This document shows, piece by piece, positions 1 through 10,121 of a stretch of DNA of 64,000 nt (its first letter is position 1; each line of letters opens with the position of its first letter). The stretch is from Blakeslea trispora. Its lineage: Eukaryota; Mucoromycota; Mucoromycetes; Mucorales; Choanephoraceae. The notes beneath the pieces were generated by a model. It was not told the origin of the DNA. It saw only the letters and a program-made list of their open reading frames with translations, and made no database searches. The stretch lies in contig JAIWNE010000041.1 in assembly GCA_025331445.1 (NCBI GenBank), forward strand, positions 1 to 64,000. Direction: 5' to 3'. Made by a program: the position numbers and the translations under genes.

Positions 1-26
1 TACCTTGCGCGTGACAGGCTTTCCTA

Positions 27-775
27 TTACTAAGACTTCCCTTGATTAACTGCTAATACGCTTAATCATTGTATCATTTATATATTTCTTTTAACTTACT
101 TTTCTTTTCTTTTCACTTATATCTCTTCTTAAGGTTCGTTACCTAAACAACGTGGTGCTCATTACATAACAATCGTTCTTCTCTTTGGTTCTATTGTATC
201 ATTGACTCTGACTCGTTACTGGCAAAATACTGCTTACGTCCTCTAACAATCCTTTAATTGCACTATTGCGCACAGGAATTTTCCTAGTACTCAATTATTT
301 TCTGACTTCTTTTCGCTGCTTTGAATCCAACTCTGTATTTCCTATTTGGTATTTTACTAATTTGACAGCTCTCTTATCTCTTAGTACACAACAACTTTAT
401 TTGAATCCTTCTCTGACTTTCCATATCATAATGAATAGAACTTTTAGACATGTATTAATAATCCATACATGATGACTCATTAACTTGACTGTTTAAATTA
501 TTAGTTTGCAAGTCCAACATGACTTCTTTTAGAATAGTGTATAAACTTTTTAATCTTCTCTTATTAATAAACTCAATTATATCTCTCTTATTTACTTTAC
601 GCTTGGTTATAGTTTGACATATTCACTACCTAAATCCACTATTGTTATTACTTCCCTTGATACTTAATACAGATCATTGTATTCATTTATTACATCTCTT
701 CTTTATATTATTCTATTCTCTTACTTTACTTATATCTTTAGTCGGACGACTTAAAACCTGGTGCTCATTACTTAT
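27..775. repeat. Diverged direct repeat in pyrimidine-rich DNA
   Basis: The stretch 1-897 holds no gene I can support. About 27-170 and 643-775 resemble each other in order: both contain 'acttcccttgat', a T/C-rich run with 'cttatatct', and then 'ggtgctcattac' followed by an 'ataac'-type end. The two copies lie about 610 bp apart in the same orientation and are well diverged. They could be the remains of a retroelement or of a local duplication beside the tRNA gene. No coding capacity is visible in either copy. Confidence 0.4.
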
Positions 776-897
776 AACCTTGCTGCCTATTGCTCTGTTA
801 TATCTATTTGTTCTCTTTCTCAAGTTACTGCAAAAACTATCCTTAGTCCTGTAACACTAATACTACTAGTGGAAAAAGCAGCAAAAATTCAAAGAAT

Positions 898-967
898 TCC
901 CCAACGGGGAATCGAACCCGGCCGTGTCGGTGAAAGCGACAAATCCTAGCCACTGGACCATTGAGGT
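898..967 (-). tRNA. tRNA-Glu (UUC), slightly degenerate
   Basis: On the minus strand the anticodon arm is a 5-bp stem (TGTCG/CGACA) around the loop CTTTCAC, giving anticodon TTC (Glu). An A box (TGGTCCAGTGG) and a perfect B box (GGTTCGATTCC) are present, and a T5 run lies about 10 nt downstream as a pol III terminator. Oddities: the first acceptor pair looks mismatched (A-A), the stem includes a G-U pair and the T stem has one C-C mismatch. It may be functional or a recent pseudogene. The CACTA element E0 is inserted about 50 bp upstream of its 5' end. Confidence 0.65.
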
Positions 968-1014
968 GTTAACTGACGTGTGCATGGTTTGTTTGTGTGC
1001 TTTTGGTACTCTAT

Positions 1015-1019
1015 GCGCA
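1015..1019. repeat. Target-site duplication of E0, left copy (GCGCA)
   Basis: GCGCA directly precedes the first C of CACTACAATC. The identical pentamer follows the last G of the right end at 10116-10120. Confidence 0.75.
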
Positions 1020-1046
1020 CACTACAATCAATTGAAATTGCCTGCC

Positions 1047-1096
1047 GTCTCATCCACATTTTTTTTATGTTGATGAGACGGTGGTGAGACTGATGA
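1047..1096. repeat. Subterminal inverted repeats, E0 left end
   Basis: GTCTCATCCAC at 1047 is followed about 15 nt later by its inverse (GATGAGAC), forming a potential hairpin across a T-rich loop. The same motif recurs in both orientations at the other end of E0 (9911-10090). This is the layout expected of transposase-binding sites in CACTA elements. Confidence 0.75.
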
Positions 1097-2690
1097 TTTT
1101 TTACTGCTTAATTTAAAAATCTTATTTTCTCTACGAAAACACGTTCATTGTGGATAAAACTTTCTAGGATGACTCTTGGATAAATGTACTTTATGTTTGT
1201 TGAATTGGATGTTGTGATTCCTTACAAAATCTTTCATAACTTGACGATTTTGTGTTTACAGCCTTTTTTAACCATTTTATTAAAAATTCGATTTCCGCCA
1301 TTTTTCTTGAAATGACTTGGATTTATTTTTTATTTTTTTTTCTAAGTCGAATAGGCTGTAAATTGAGTGAGATTGCTTTCCAGGTTACATATTTCTTGTC
1401 GTTGTTTGAATGCAAGAGGGCATATTTGCAATAAAATTGAAGATGTACCTTTCCAAGTACCTCAACATCGCTTTTTTTGGTATCAAAATGATCAGAAAAG
1501 CAAAAAGTAATAGATAAACAATCTTTCATAAAATAATAATAGCTTTTGACTATTTTCATTTTTTTTCTGAAAAAGCAGCGAATCTGTCTTAATTATACTT
1601 TCAATACGAGGTGTCCATTTTGAGCAACTTTTTTTTTGGTTGATTCTTAATGAGGGGGGTTTTTTTTGCAACTTTTTTCTGGTACTGACTATCCGACTCT
1701 TATTAAAGCTTTTTTTTTGCAACTTTTTTCAGGCACTGATTTTTTATTTTTCGAAAGAAATAGAATTTGACATCGATTCTTGCTGGAGTTTTTTTTTTGC
1801 AACTTTTCTTAGCATGATTTTTATTTTGTAAAGAGAGAATTTGACTACCTGTTCTAATGAATGTTTTTTTTTGTAACCTTTTTTTTTTTTTTTTGAAAGA
1901 AAGGTTTTTTTTTTGCAACTTTTTTCTGGTACTGACTATCCGACTCTTATTAAAGCTTTTTTTTTTTCAACTTTTTTCTGGCACTGAAATTTATCTAATG
2001 CCAGTCCCTAATGAATGCAACTTTTTTTTTCTAGTACTGATTTTTTATTTTTGAAAGTGATCGAATTTGATTTCCCGATTTTTCTGAAGGTTTTTTTTTT
2101 GCAACTTTTTTTTTTCTGGCACTGAATTTATCTATGCGAGGAATTAGCTGGCTCCTAATGATTTTTTTTTGCAACTTTTTTTTCTAGCACTGATTTTTTA
2201 TTTTCTGAAGGAGATATTTTTTTTGCAACTTTTTTTATTCTATGACATAGGATCATTTTTATTCTTTTAAAGAGACCTTTTTTTTGCAACTTTTTTTCTG
2301 AAATTGAATATAATATTCAGGATAGCACTTGTTATTTAAATCAAAAAGAAGCGAAAAGAAGATGTATCATAAATGATGTGAACTCATGTCAGGTTAATAC
2401 AGTATGTACTGTATGGATCGTTTGGCCAATATTTAGAATATTAAGTAGGTATTCGCTCACACAATTAAACTTGAATGTTTTGTATTAAATGTAAAGTGAT
2501 AGAATGATCAATCTGTAATGTAAGAGTACAGAATAATTACTGGATAACAATTACTTCTTTATTTTTTTTAATAAATCGTTGAAATTGTATTTTGATGGTT
2601 TCTTTGATTTGTTTTTCTATTTTTTAATATTCATTTCAAGCTTTGTGTACATCGGATTGATGGGTGGATATACACAATCCTCTTCTACAA
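1097..2690. repeat. E0 left arm with poly-T/GCAAC repeats
   Basis: No gene is visible here. From about 1620 to 2300 the core TTTTTTTTGCAACTTTTTT recurs roughly ten times at irregular 35-120 bp spacing, often followed by CTGGTACTGA or CTGGCACTGA. One block of about 60 bp (near 1671-1722, with CTGACTATCCGACTC) is repeated almost exactly near 1915-1968. Flanking sequence is AT-rich filler. Short reading frames on both strands in this stretch are products of the homopolymer runs. Confidence 0.7.
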
Positions 2691-3427
2691 TCAAAAGATT
2701 GTAATGAAATCCTCGAGTTGCAAAACAATCGGCTTTCTTTCTTCAATGACACCACAGATTGGCACCATCAGAGTTGGCTTGTTGACCTTGTTGCTGTCCA
2801 TGATTGTTACAGCAATCTTATAGGTGTCAGCAACAATCTGGCTGCACTCGATGCCATTATACCAGAATGGTGAAGGACAGGAAGCATTGTTGTTGTTCAG
2901 TCCAAAAGAAAGAATGCTTCTTACCTTTTCAACGTCAAACCTATTTCTTTCTATTAAACAGAATATCCATTATATGCTGACTTTACTACATACCTCATCT
3001 TCTTGTAAGTCTCCAAGTTTTCTTCAAAAGTCAGCATCATTTCTTTTTTGACCTGCATGTGTCTGGTGTTGTCATGGTAGATTCCATACGCAATTGCGTG
3101 GAACCCACAGTATCCAGAAGAAGGACTTACAACCACACGCTTTTTGGCAGCATAAAGTGTGGTGACAGCTTTATGCTTGTTGATTAGTTCGATCTCGGGA
3201 TGGTTATGGGGTTTTTGCTTTTTGCTGAGAATCCAAGAGAGCCCCTTCTTGGTAGACTTGTTGTAGTGGACCTGAAAGCAACAGCCGGGAATCTTGCACT
3301 TGGCGTATACTTTCTGGTCAGTCTTGAGTCTAAACCCAATGAAATGTTTAGCTGTCCAGGGAATGTTCTGGAGAACGTAGTCAGCAACATCGTGTTTAGT
3401 GAATGTGTTTGAAAGTTCGGGTTGCAT
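2691..3427 (-). CDS. OTU-domain protein with WRKY/FLYWCH-like zinc finger, transposon cargo
   Basis: Two exons, 3427-2994 and 2946-2691, are joined by a 47-nt intron with donor GTATGT and acceptor AAAG; splicing restores one frame. The start at 3427 gives about 230 residues. The N-terminal half has C-x4/5-C and HNH residues (AKCKIPGCC ... KPHNHPE) as in the zinc fingers of Mutator-like transposases and FAR1/WRKY-GCM1 domains. The C-terminal half is OTU-like: SSGYCGFHAIAYGIY carries the nucleophile Cys, then VKKEMM, WYNGIECSQIVADTY and a final LEDFITIF. OTU domains are cysteine proteases that usually remove ubiquitin. The Asp normally before G-x-C is Ser here, and the His expected after LED is absent, so catalysis is doubtful. 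It lies inside E0, transcribed away from the transposase. It resembles the two ends of a MULE-OTU protein (compare 61540) without the transposase core. Confidence 0.65.
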
Positions 3428-3969
3428 GTTGAGGTGAATGAGATTGCGCGTAAAGATAACTAAAGTAAAATAAAATAAAAACTTTTGTTTAGTCAAGGGT
3501 CATATACAGACTCAACAAACCGTATTCAAACTGAGGTAAAATAAGTGGATGATACGATATTATGTGAGATGTAAAAAGTAATTTGAAAAAAAGCGGGTGT
3601 AACAGATTTCTTTTTTTTTTAAAAAAATTGGGGATCAGCGATACGTATTCATCAGCAAAACATTATTCTCCTTTAGCCAAACAACATGAAGTTTCCTCTC
3701 AAATGAATGCAACAATGGTGAGGAAATTGCATGTGTTAAATTGTGTGAAGAAAAATGGATTTGAAGCGATGTTTAGCACATTTAAGACAAAAGGGGTTAT
3801 AATCAAGTCTGATAATGAATTTATTGTTCTTGTCAGATGATATCAGATAGCCGATTATAGTAATTGTGTACCTGTTGAGTAAGAAAATCTCAAACCTGTA
3901 TATAATAATATGTTGACAGATTAATCGAATGCTCTTTCTACCTAAATTTAACAAAAAAATATATCAATT

Positions 3970-6316
3970 ATGTCTGGATCTCTTCTCCTCTGTTACTGTG
4001 ATGAATGTCTCAACTTTCCTAACGAAGAAAGATGGTTGCCTCAATATACCGTTCAGTATCACAAGGCAAACAATTTGTTTGGAGGCGTTGCCTTCAATGA
4101 GTGGGCTGCCATGAATGGTAAAGCATTTTATGGAATAAGAATGAAACATGTATGGTAACGCTATTGGTTTTTTAGATGAGCAATTTTTTGACATGGCTGG
4201 CTTGTCTGAGCAAGATGTCAACAATGACATCGAATTAATGGATGCTGATGGTAATAAAAAAACAAATAATCGAGGAATTCAATGTTGATGATTTTGCTAC
4301 ATAGATGATGAATTCATGGAAGAAGACTTCAGCATCATGGCCACAGGTGACGATGAAGAATGGCCTGAAGTTGCTACCTCTGCTTTTGAGCCTGAGGAGG
4401 TGACTACTGAAGTTGTTGAAATCGACGAAGTCGATCAACTCGCCGACACTTTTGCTTCAAGTAAATTTTAATAAATAAACCTGTTTGATATTTTAACTGA
4501 ACAATTCTTTTAAATCATGTCTATTATAGGCAAAGTTCCTTCTTCAGCAGCAGCTAAGATTCTCTTTGCTATGGTTGTCAAGCTTCACAACAAGTACACC
4601 ACTCACGAAGGCACTGAGTACGTTATGGAATGCTTGAATCAAGTCATGGAAGAAACTGGCGACTCCTTCCGTTTTCCCAAGCGTGTGCCTACCTTCTTGA
4701 ATCGTACTACTCTCCTCAATGGTAGTACGGAGGGTGTCAAGGCCTATGTTGTTTGTCCAAAGTGTCATGCTTTGCATGAAAAAACGGATGGTGCAGTCAT
4801 CTGTGACAAGCCCATGGCCAATGCCATATTCATCCCCACGCACGCCTCATTCTACTGTACTGGAAATCTCTTGGCGTTGAACAACCGTGTTCCTGCTACT
4901 TTGTCCGTTCAGATGGAGTATGCCTACTGCTCTGTCGAGGCTACTCTAAAAAAGTTTTTCAGAAGACGAGGTTTTGCCGACCAACTTGCCCAGTGGAAAC
5001 ACCGTCGCACTTTGGAAGGTTACTATTTGGACTTGCAAGATGCTACCATGTTCAACACTTTCAAGGCCTTGCCCACTGATGCGGTTCCCTTTGCCCATGA
5101 GTCTAACTACAACTTGCAGTTGGCTCTCAACATTGATTGGTTCAGTCCCTTTGAGCACAGTTACAGTGTGGGCTGTATCTACATGTCCATACTTAACTTG
5201 CCAAAGAAGGACGGCCGCGACTTGAAGAAGAACATGATCTTGGTTGGTGTGATCCCTGGCCCTAGTGAGCCTAGTACAACTGCAATCAACCATTATCTTC
5301 GACCTTTGGTGAATGAGCTCTTGGTGTTGATGAAAGGTGTAGACATGCCAGTCACTTTGATCGATGGCAAGGTTGTTTACAACAAAGTGCGAGCAGCCAT
5401 CTCCTTGATCAGTTGTGATTTGCCCGCAACAAAAAAGCTAATTGGCAGCCTGTCCTACAACGGTCATCGTGCTTGCCACATGTGTGATCTTGTTTTCCCT
5501 TCTCTTCCTGGTGGTGTCAGTAGACATAATTACTGTAACTGGAACTGTGACAGCTGGCCCAGAAAAGATCCCGATGCCACTCGCCAAGCTTCCGAGGACT
5601 GGTTAAGAGCATCCTCTGGTGTAAGAAGAAAGGAAGTAGAAAAGGCAACTGGATCAAGGTACTCTATCCTCAATGAATTACCTTATTTTAGTTACGATCT
5701 GGTTGCCTTGGAACCGATGCATTGTTTGTATTTGGGCATTGCCAAACGATGCATTTCTGCCATGATACCCCTGACTTCGTATGAAGTCATTCAACAAAAG
5801 ATGAAGAAGATGGTTTTCAACCCAAATCACTCTTGCGGCCCTCTCTCCAACAAGATCGGTGAAAACGGTTTTCACAATGTCAAGGCAGTAGAGTTTAAGG
5901 ACTTTGTGGTTGGTGTTGCTTCTTTGGTACTTAAAGGAGTGGTCCAAGAAGATGAATATGCTGTGGTGATGAATCTGATCAAGGCATTCAAAATCCTGGA
6001 AGGTGATAGCATAGCTATATCTGACATCGAGGTTGTTCACAACTATTTGCTTGCTTTTGCTGTGGGGTACGAGAGGTTATACTCTCATGACTTGGTTACC
6101 CCTAACTTTCATTTCATGTTGCATCTTCGCGACTCGATGCGAAAGTGGGGTCCTGTTTCTTGCTTCTGGGGGTTCAATTTTGAACGAAACAACATGTTTG
6201 TAAAAAGGATTCGTACCAACCACCGACAAGGTCTTGAAAAAACCTACATGAACAAAATGCAATCAATCATCTTCTCTGAAGATTTTGATTTTCTTACACA
6301 TAATAGTTCCAACTGA
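3970..6316 (+). CDS. Plavaka/TNP2-like CACTA transposase of E0, main part
   Basis: Four exons (3970-4117, 4176-4250, 4305-4460, 4530-6316), each junction GT-AG with matching phase, encode about 721 residues. The N-terminus has a CxCxxC motif (CYCDEC, residues 8-13), as in the E2 copy. Exons 2-3 are acidic. The large exon carries CPKCHALH, LNIDWFSPFEHSYSVG, ILNLPKKDG, GVIPGPSEPST, HYLRPLVNELL and LEPMHCLYLG, typical of fungal Plavaka/TNP2 transposases that cut and join CACTA-element ends. The usual Asp of the 'D-x-MH-x-x-x-LG' motif is Glu here (LEPMH), whereas the E2 copy has IDIMH. It stops at 6316 (THNSSN), before the C-terminal domain seen in the E2 copy. That domain appears downstream as a separate, frameshifted piece (6796-7505). 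Confidence 0.8.
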
Positions 6317-6795
6317 TTACCTTTTTTTTGTCTTGTTTCTGACCTTCTTTTCTTTCTTTAGATTTCTTTTTTTTTCCTTTATTTTTATTTTTTTTCCACA
6401 CCCGCTTTTTCTTCTCTCATCTTTGTATCTCCTTTTTTTTTTCAAATAAATTCTTTGGTACACAAAAAAAAGGGTCTTTTAAAAAAGAATCCCTAGTATT
6501 TAAAAAAAGTAATCGTTACCCATAATGTTAATGTGCACTTCATGTATGATTGTGTTTATTATCTTTATCAGAATTCAAGTCATTCCAAATTTCTTACTGT
6601 TAGTGACGCTCATTACAAAAGGCAATAGATATTTGGTTTGTATCACCACTGACGGAACTGAAATAAGTTACAGATAGAGGTGGTTAAATGAGCAAGTGTT
6701 TTAAACACAATTCTTTTTCCTCTTTTCCTCATTTCCGATTTTATTTTTAAAACAAAACTTTTTGGATTTCAGAACCTAAAAACCCATCAAACAAC
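6317..6795. other. Gap within the E0 transposase gene
   Basis: About 480 bp of T-rich, non-coding sequence separates the two coding blocks of the E0 transposase. In the E2 copy the equivalent codons are contiguous. A possible acceptor (TTTCAG near 6770) would fit a long intron, but the main frame already stops at 6316 and no clear donor before that stop was identified. It could be an insertion or decay. No other feature is seen. Confidence 0.4.
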
Positions 6796-7505
6796 ATGAA
6801 CAGTATTATAGCCTCAGACAATGACCAGAGAATTACTGAATTAGATGAAGAACAACAGCGCAAGCAGCTGCATCTATGTTTTGTGATTTTGTTGGATTCT
6901 CGTCAATCAACGGCGATCCTTTTGGATATGAAGAAATGCCTCCAGAAAGCTACAGATCCATCAGATGGGCGTCTTCTAAACACAGTCGTCTTTCAGAGAA
7001 GGAATATGCATGTCTTTTGGATTATTACACACTTGCATATGAGGGATTTACGTCTTCAAACGATGTGCAAAAATTTAAATCCATCGACCTTTTAGGATAC
7101 AATTATTCATCTCAACTGACAGGCAGTAACAGTGGTGTTTATGTCAATGTATTTCGAAAGAAAGGAGCTGAAATAGACTCCATACTAGATGAAACAACGT
7201 TACGAACTGGCGCAATTAGATTTTTTTTCAAGCATGCACCTCTGTTAGAAGACGAAAATGGCGAAGCCCCTCAAAAACTTGATCATTATTTTGCTTTCAT
7301 ACAATGGTTCAAGCTTCCTAGAGAAGGGATAGAGGATTTACAGTCCTATACAGATGACAGCATGCAACCATTTATTGATCAGTTCGAAGAGGATGACTTT
7401 TTTTGTATAGTTCCTGTACACAAGATTCATTCTACTTCGCATTTATATTATCCAGGCATTGCCAACATAGTAGTAGCTTTGCATCTACCAAGAAAAATTC
7501 GATGA
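6796..7505 (+). pseudogene. C-terminal domain of the E0 transposase, frameshifted
   Basis: From 6876 the frame encodes about 209 residues that align with the C-terminal part of the E2 transposase: MFCDFVGFSSINGD against TFCLSDFHTMWTGS, FGYEEMPPESY against YGYEQLPLSTI, KFKSIDLLGYNYSS against KFKRINILGNKFSS, APLLEDENGEAPQ against TIMVEDENGDQLP. An upstream frame starting at 6796 runs into it with a shift of one frame near 6850-6875, and no intron fits that spot. Either this is a separately translated piece starting at 6876, or the gene is broken. The family resemblance is firm; the functional state is not. Confidence 0.6.
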
Positions 7506-7532
7506 AATATTTACAGGACGACAAAATTTTAT

Positions 7533-8763
7533 TTACAATAAAAGATCCAAAAACGAATCTGAATCCTGTTCTTGTAAGGTATTCTCTTTAATACCCCAAG
7601 AGGGAAGCTTCTTGACAGGCAGACGGGCTTCAACATCAACGATTTCAACTCGGCTTTTCTTAGCAGAACCGAATTGACCCTTCTTCTTTTGCGTTCTTCT
7701 GCATTCGTCAAGGTAATCGAAGAACATAGTACACTACAAGATAATACCATATTAGTTCTAACTACTCCCATATACTAGGGTTAAAATGTCCTGTATAACT
7801 ACCTTGGTACTTCTGTAGGAGGGAGCTTTTCTCACCGTAATCTCCTCATTGTTCTCAATGACATCTTCTTGATCGGATGTCATGTCGCTGCACAGGAGTC
7901 GCTCGCATTCATCCTGGGGACCAAACTTCTCAACACAGTCGTCAACATTTGCTGAGAAAGCCATTCTTCTTTTGCGAAGAACCTTTTGCATTAAGGTTAG
8001 TACCTGTCAAACTCACATTCTCTGTTTGTGTCAATTTACTTACATATGATTTACGAGAACTTGCGTTATTTCTCATTCTTTTTTGTGCCTGTTCTACTTC
8101 AGGCTTGTTCTCGTCCTCATTCTTTCTCTTCAGGTTGTTGAACCGACTACGAACAACTTCCATCAAGTACTTGCGCTTTTGCACAGGTCCCCATTTCAAC
8201 TGGGCAGCAACTTCTGCCACCTTTGGATGAACAGCCAGTTGAGCAACGATGCTGCTGACGATCTTAGCGTTCTCCTCATCTTTCATGAGGCTGGAGCCCA
8301 TGTTCCACTGAGTATCCTTCAAGGCTCTCACCTCGGCTGTCTTCATGGCTCTCTGTGTCATTGAAATCATATGTTAGTACACTAAGAAGCGAAATTTCAA
8401 AGGTCTAAGACTTACTCTAATCGCATGCTTGGCAATTCTACCTGGAGCACGACCGATGGAAGTACCGGCCATCATCTTCTTGGCCATGGCCTTCATACCA
8501 TCCATTTCCTTCCGCATAGTATGCATTTGGAAGGCCATTTCATGCATTTGCATGGTCATGTCTCGGATTTGATCATCCTTCTTGGCCATTTCTTGTTGGA
8601 TAGCCAACTTGAACTCTTCGGTACTTTTTTGAGCATCCGTAAATAGAGCCTTCAATTTGCTCAACTCCAATGAAATAGTGTTGTTTTGGCGGGTCTCGTT
8701 GTTTACACGAGGTGCAAAACGAGGGGGAGCATCAATAGGAATTGCTTGTCTGTTGTTGTTCAT
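7533..8763 (-). CDS. ORF-B accessory protein of E0
   Basis: Four exons on the minus strand (8763-8416, 8352-8044, 7982-7803, 7733-7533) with GT-AG introns, all in phase 0, give an uninterrupted protein of about 345 residues. Residues 35-100 form a Met-rich coiled coil (QQEMAKKDDQIRDM ... MRKEMDGMKAMAKKMM). The second exon holds a helical segment and a basic RSRFNNLKRKNEDE block. The third is acidic (DMTSDQEDVIENNEE). The last has FFDYLDECRRTQKKK, then VEARLP and LPSWGIKE. The E2 copy (23476-24528) matches in exon number, phases and these last-exon motifs. It lies tail to tail with the transposase. I recognise no known family. A DNA-binding or regulatory partner of the transposase is a reasonable guess from the basic patches, coiled coil and linkage. 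Confidence 0.75.
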
Positions 8764-9910
8764 TGGAAAAAAGATTTATGTATAAAAGGTAACAGAAGAG
8801 TGGAAATAGGAAGCTATGTTACAGTTTAAATATGATCTCTTACTTACCAATTTGTAAATCTGGGTACACAATGTCAACATTGCTTGTATGACCGAGAGAA
8901 AATTTTTTCTTCAACAGAATTCACTTTCCCGCTCTTAAACGCAGCTTCTTTTTTATTCTTTCTTTTCCTTTTTCTCTCGTTCTTTATTTTATTTTATGTG
9001 GTAAGTTTTATTTTCGCTTTTACGGATAATATAGTCTTAAGCTTTGTATTTTTTTTTAGATTATCACTAGTATCTTTCAAGAGAAGAGGTTAGTATTACA
9101 CTGTTCATTCAAACACCTAATTAACATGAACTTTTCGTAGATTACCTGTCTGTGTTGCCACTGATTTTTGGTTTTGAGGTTGGTATTAATCAACTACATA
9201 ATTATCTCCTTTACATTTGACTAAAATTTTTGTTTATTTAGATTGCCTTCTTCAGGAAACGTCTTTCTTTGTGGGTTCTTTTGATGGGTGAATTTTTGGT
9301 AAGTAATATCACGTATCATTGTTTTTATCAGCTTTCTAACAATTTCATTTCTAGAATTGTACCGCGTTTGTTTTCGCTCTCTGTTCTTCCAGCTTTTTGC
9401 GCTATTGATCAAGATTGCTCCTCTGTGTGGCGTTTCAAGCGTTTTTGCTAAAAAACTGGCCCCTAAACGATATCCTGGTGAAGGTAAGTGCAAGGGTGGA
9501 AATCCATGGCATCCCATGCCAATTCCGCTCTTTTTAGTCATATCTAGGCCAGTAAAATGGTCGTTTTTAGTAGTACATGATGTATATATATATCAATATT
9601 TTAAATAAAGAGCCCAATTAAAAAGCATTTAAAAAAGCGCAAAAATCTATTTTAAGCATATAAAGTGAAAGAAGTAAAGAATTAGTACTACCTAAAGCTA
9701 AAGAAGCATCCAAATAAAGGTATCATCGTTAGAAAGATGAGCGAATAGCAAAAGGAAAGGAAGCGTCAAATGAATGTAAATTGTAACGTGGAACAAGGCT
9801 AAAGAAAAGAAGTATGTCCCGAAGGATGTACAAACTAAAATCAAAGGTCCGTTTAAGGAAGGTCAGCCAAGGGTTCGTCTGTAAGAAGGGCGAATCATCA
9901 AAAGGTATGA
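8764..9910 (+). other. E0 right arm with exon-like blocks, possible third gene (ORF-C)
   Basis: Between ORF-B and the right terminus several short blocks are bounded by good splice signals on the plus strand, for example donors near 9000 (GTAAGT), 9090 (GTTAGT) and 9299 (GTAAGT) and acceptors ending TTTAG or TCTAG. Joined, the middle blocks encode hydrophobic peptides such as YLSVLPLIFGFE, FFRKRLSLWVLLMGE and CTAFVFALCSSSFLRY. I could not join all blocks into one open frame. The same position in E2 (24993-25530) also holds hydrophobic exon-like blocks. This may be a small membrane-protein gene or a decayed one. Confidence 0.3.
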
Positions 9911-10115
9911 GACGTCTCATCCACAAGAAAAGAATGAGGATGAGACGGTAGCTTGTATATGACACACACTGTGAATGAGACGTGATGAGAACGTCTCATC
10001 CACATTTTGTATTAGACGGGCGTTTGTTTTTTTTACACAGTGTGGATGAGACGGTGATGAGACCGTCTCACCTACGTCTAACCGACATCTCATACTCACC
10101 AAATTGATTAGAGTG
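9911..10115. repeat. Subterminal repeats, E0 right end
   Basis: At least five copies of the GTCTCATCCAC-type motif in alternating orientation (GACGTCTCATCCAC at 9911, GGATGAGACGG near 9938, ACGTCTCATCCACA near 9990, GTGGATGAGACGG near 10041, ACCGTCTCACC near 10067) precede the terminus GATTAGAGTG. The same motif sits at the left end, pairing the two termini. Confidence 0.8.
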
Positions 10116-10120
10116 GCGCA
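10116..10120. repeat. Target-site duplication of E0, right copy (GCGCA)
   Basis: GCGCA follows the E0 right terminus (...GATTAGAGTG). One base further on, the next element (E1) begins with CACTACACC, so E0 landed beside the end of E1, or E1 beside E0. Confidence 0.75.
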
Positions 10121-10121
10121 C

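Larger units (their letters stand above)
1020..10115 (+). mobile_element. CACTA transposon E0 (9.1 kb) with three genes
   Basis: The left end starts CACTACAATCAATTG and the right end, read inward on the minus strand, starts CACTCTAATCAATTTG, so 12 of the first 14 bases agree. The flanks carry an identical 5-bp duplication, GCGCA (1015-1019 and 10116-10120). Both subterminal zones carry copies of GTCTCATCCAC in both orientations (near 1047-1080 and several between 9911 and 10090). Inside are an OTU-domain gene (-), a Plavaka/TNP2-like transposase (+), the convergent ORF-B gene (-) and a right arm with short exon-like blocks. CACTA elements are cut-and-paste DNA transposons whose transposases bind subterminal repeats. 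The matching ends, repeats and target duplication make the boundaries firm. Confidence 0.85.

Noticed and set aside
1492..2054. Several K-rich and F-rich reading frames on both strands
   Set aside because: They are translations of the poly-T/GCAAC repeats; no start context, no motif, overlapping on both strands.
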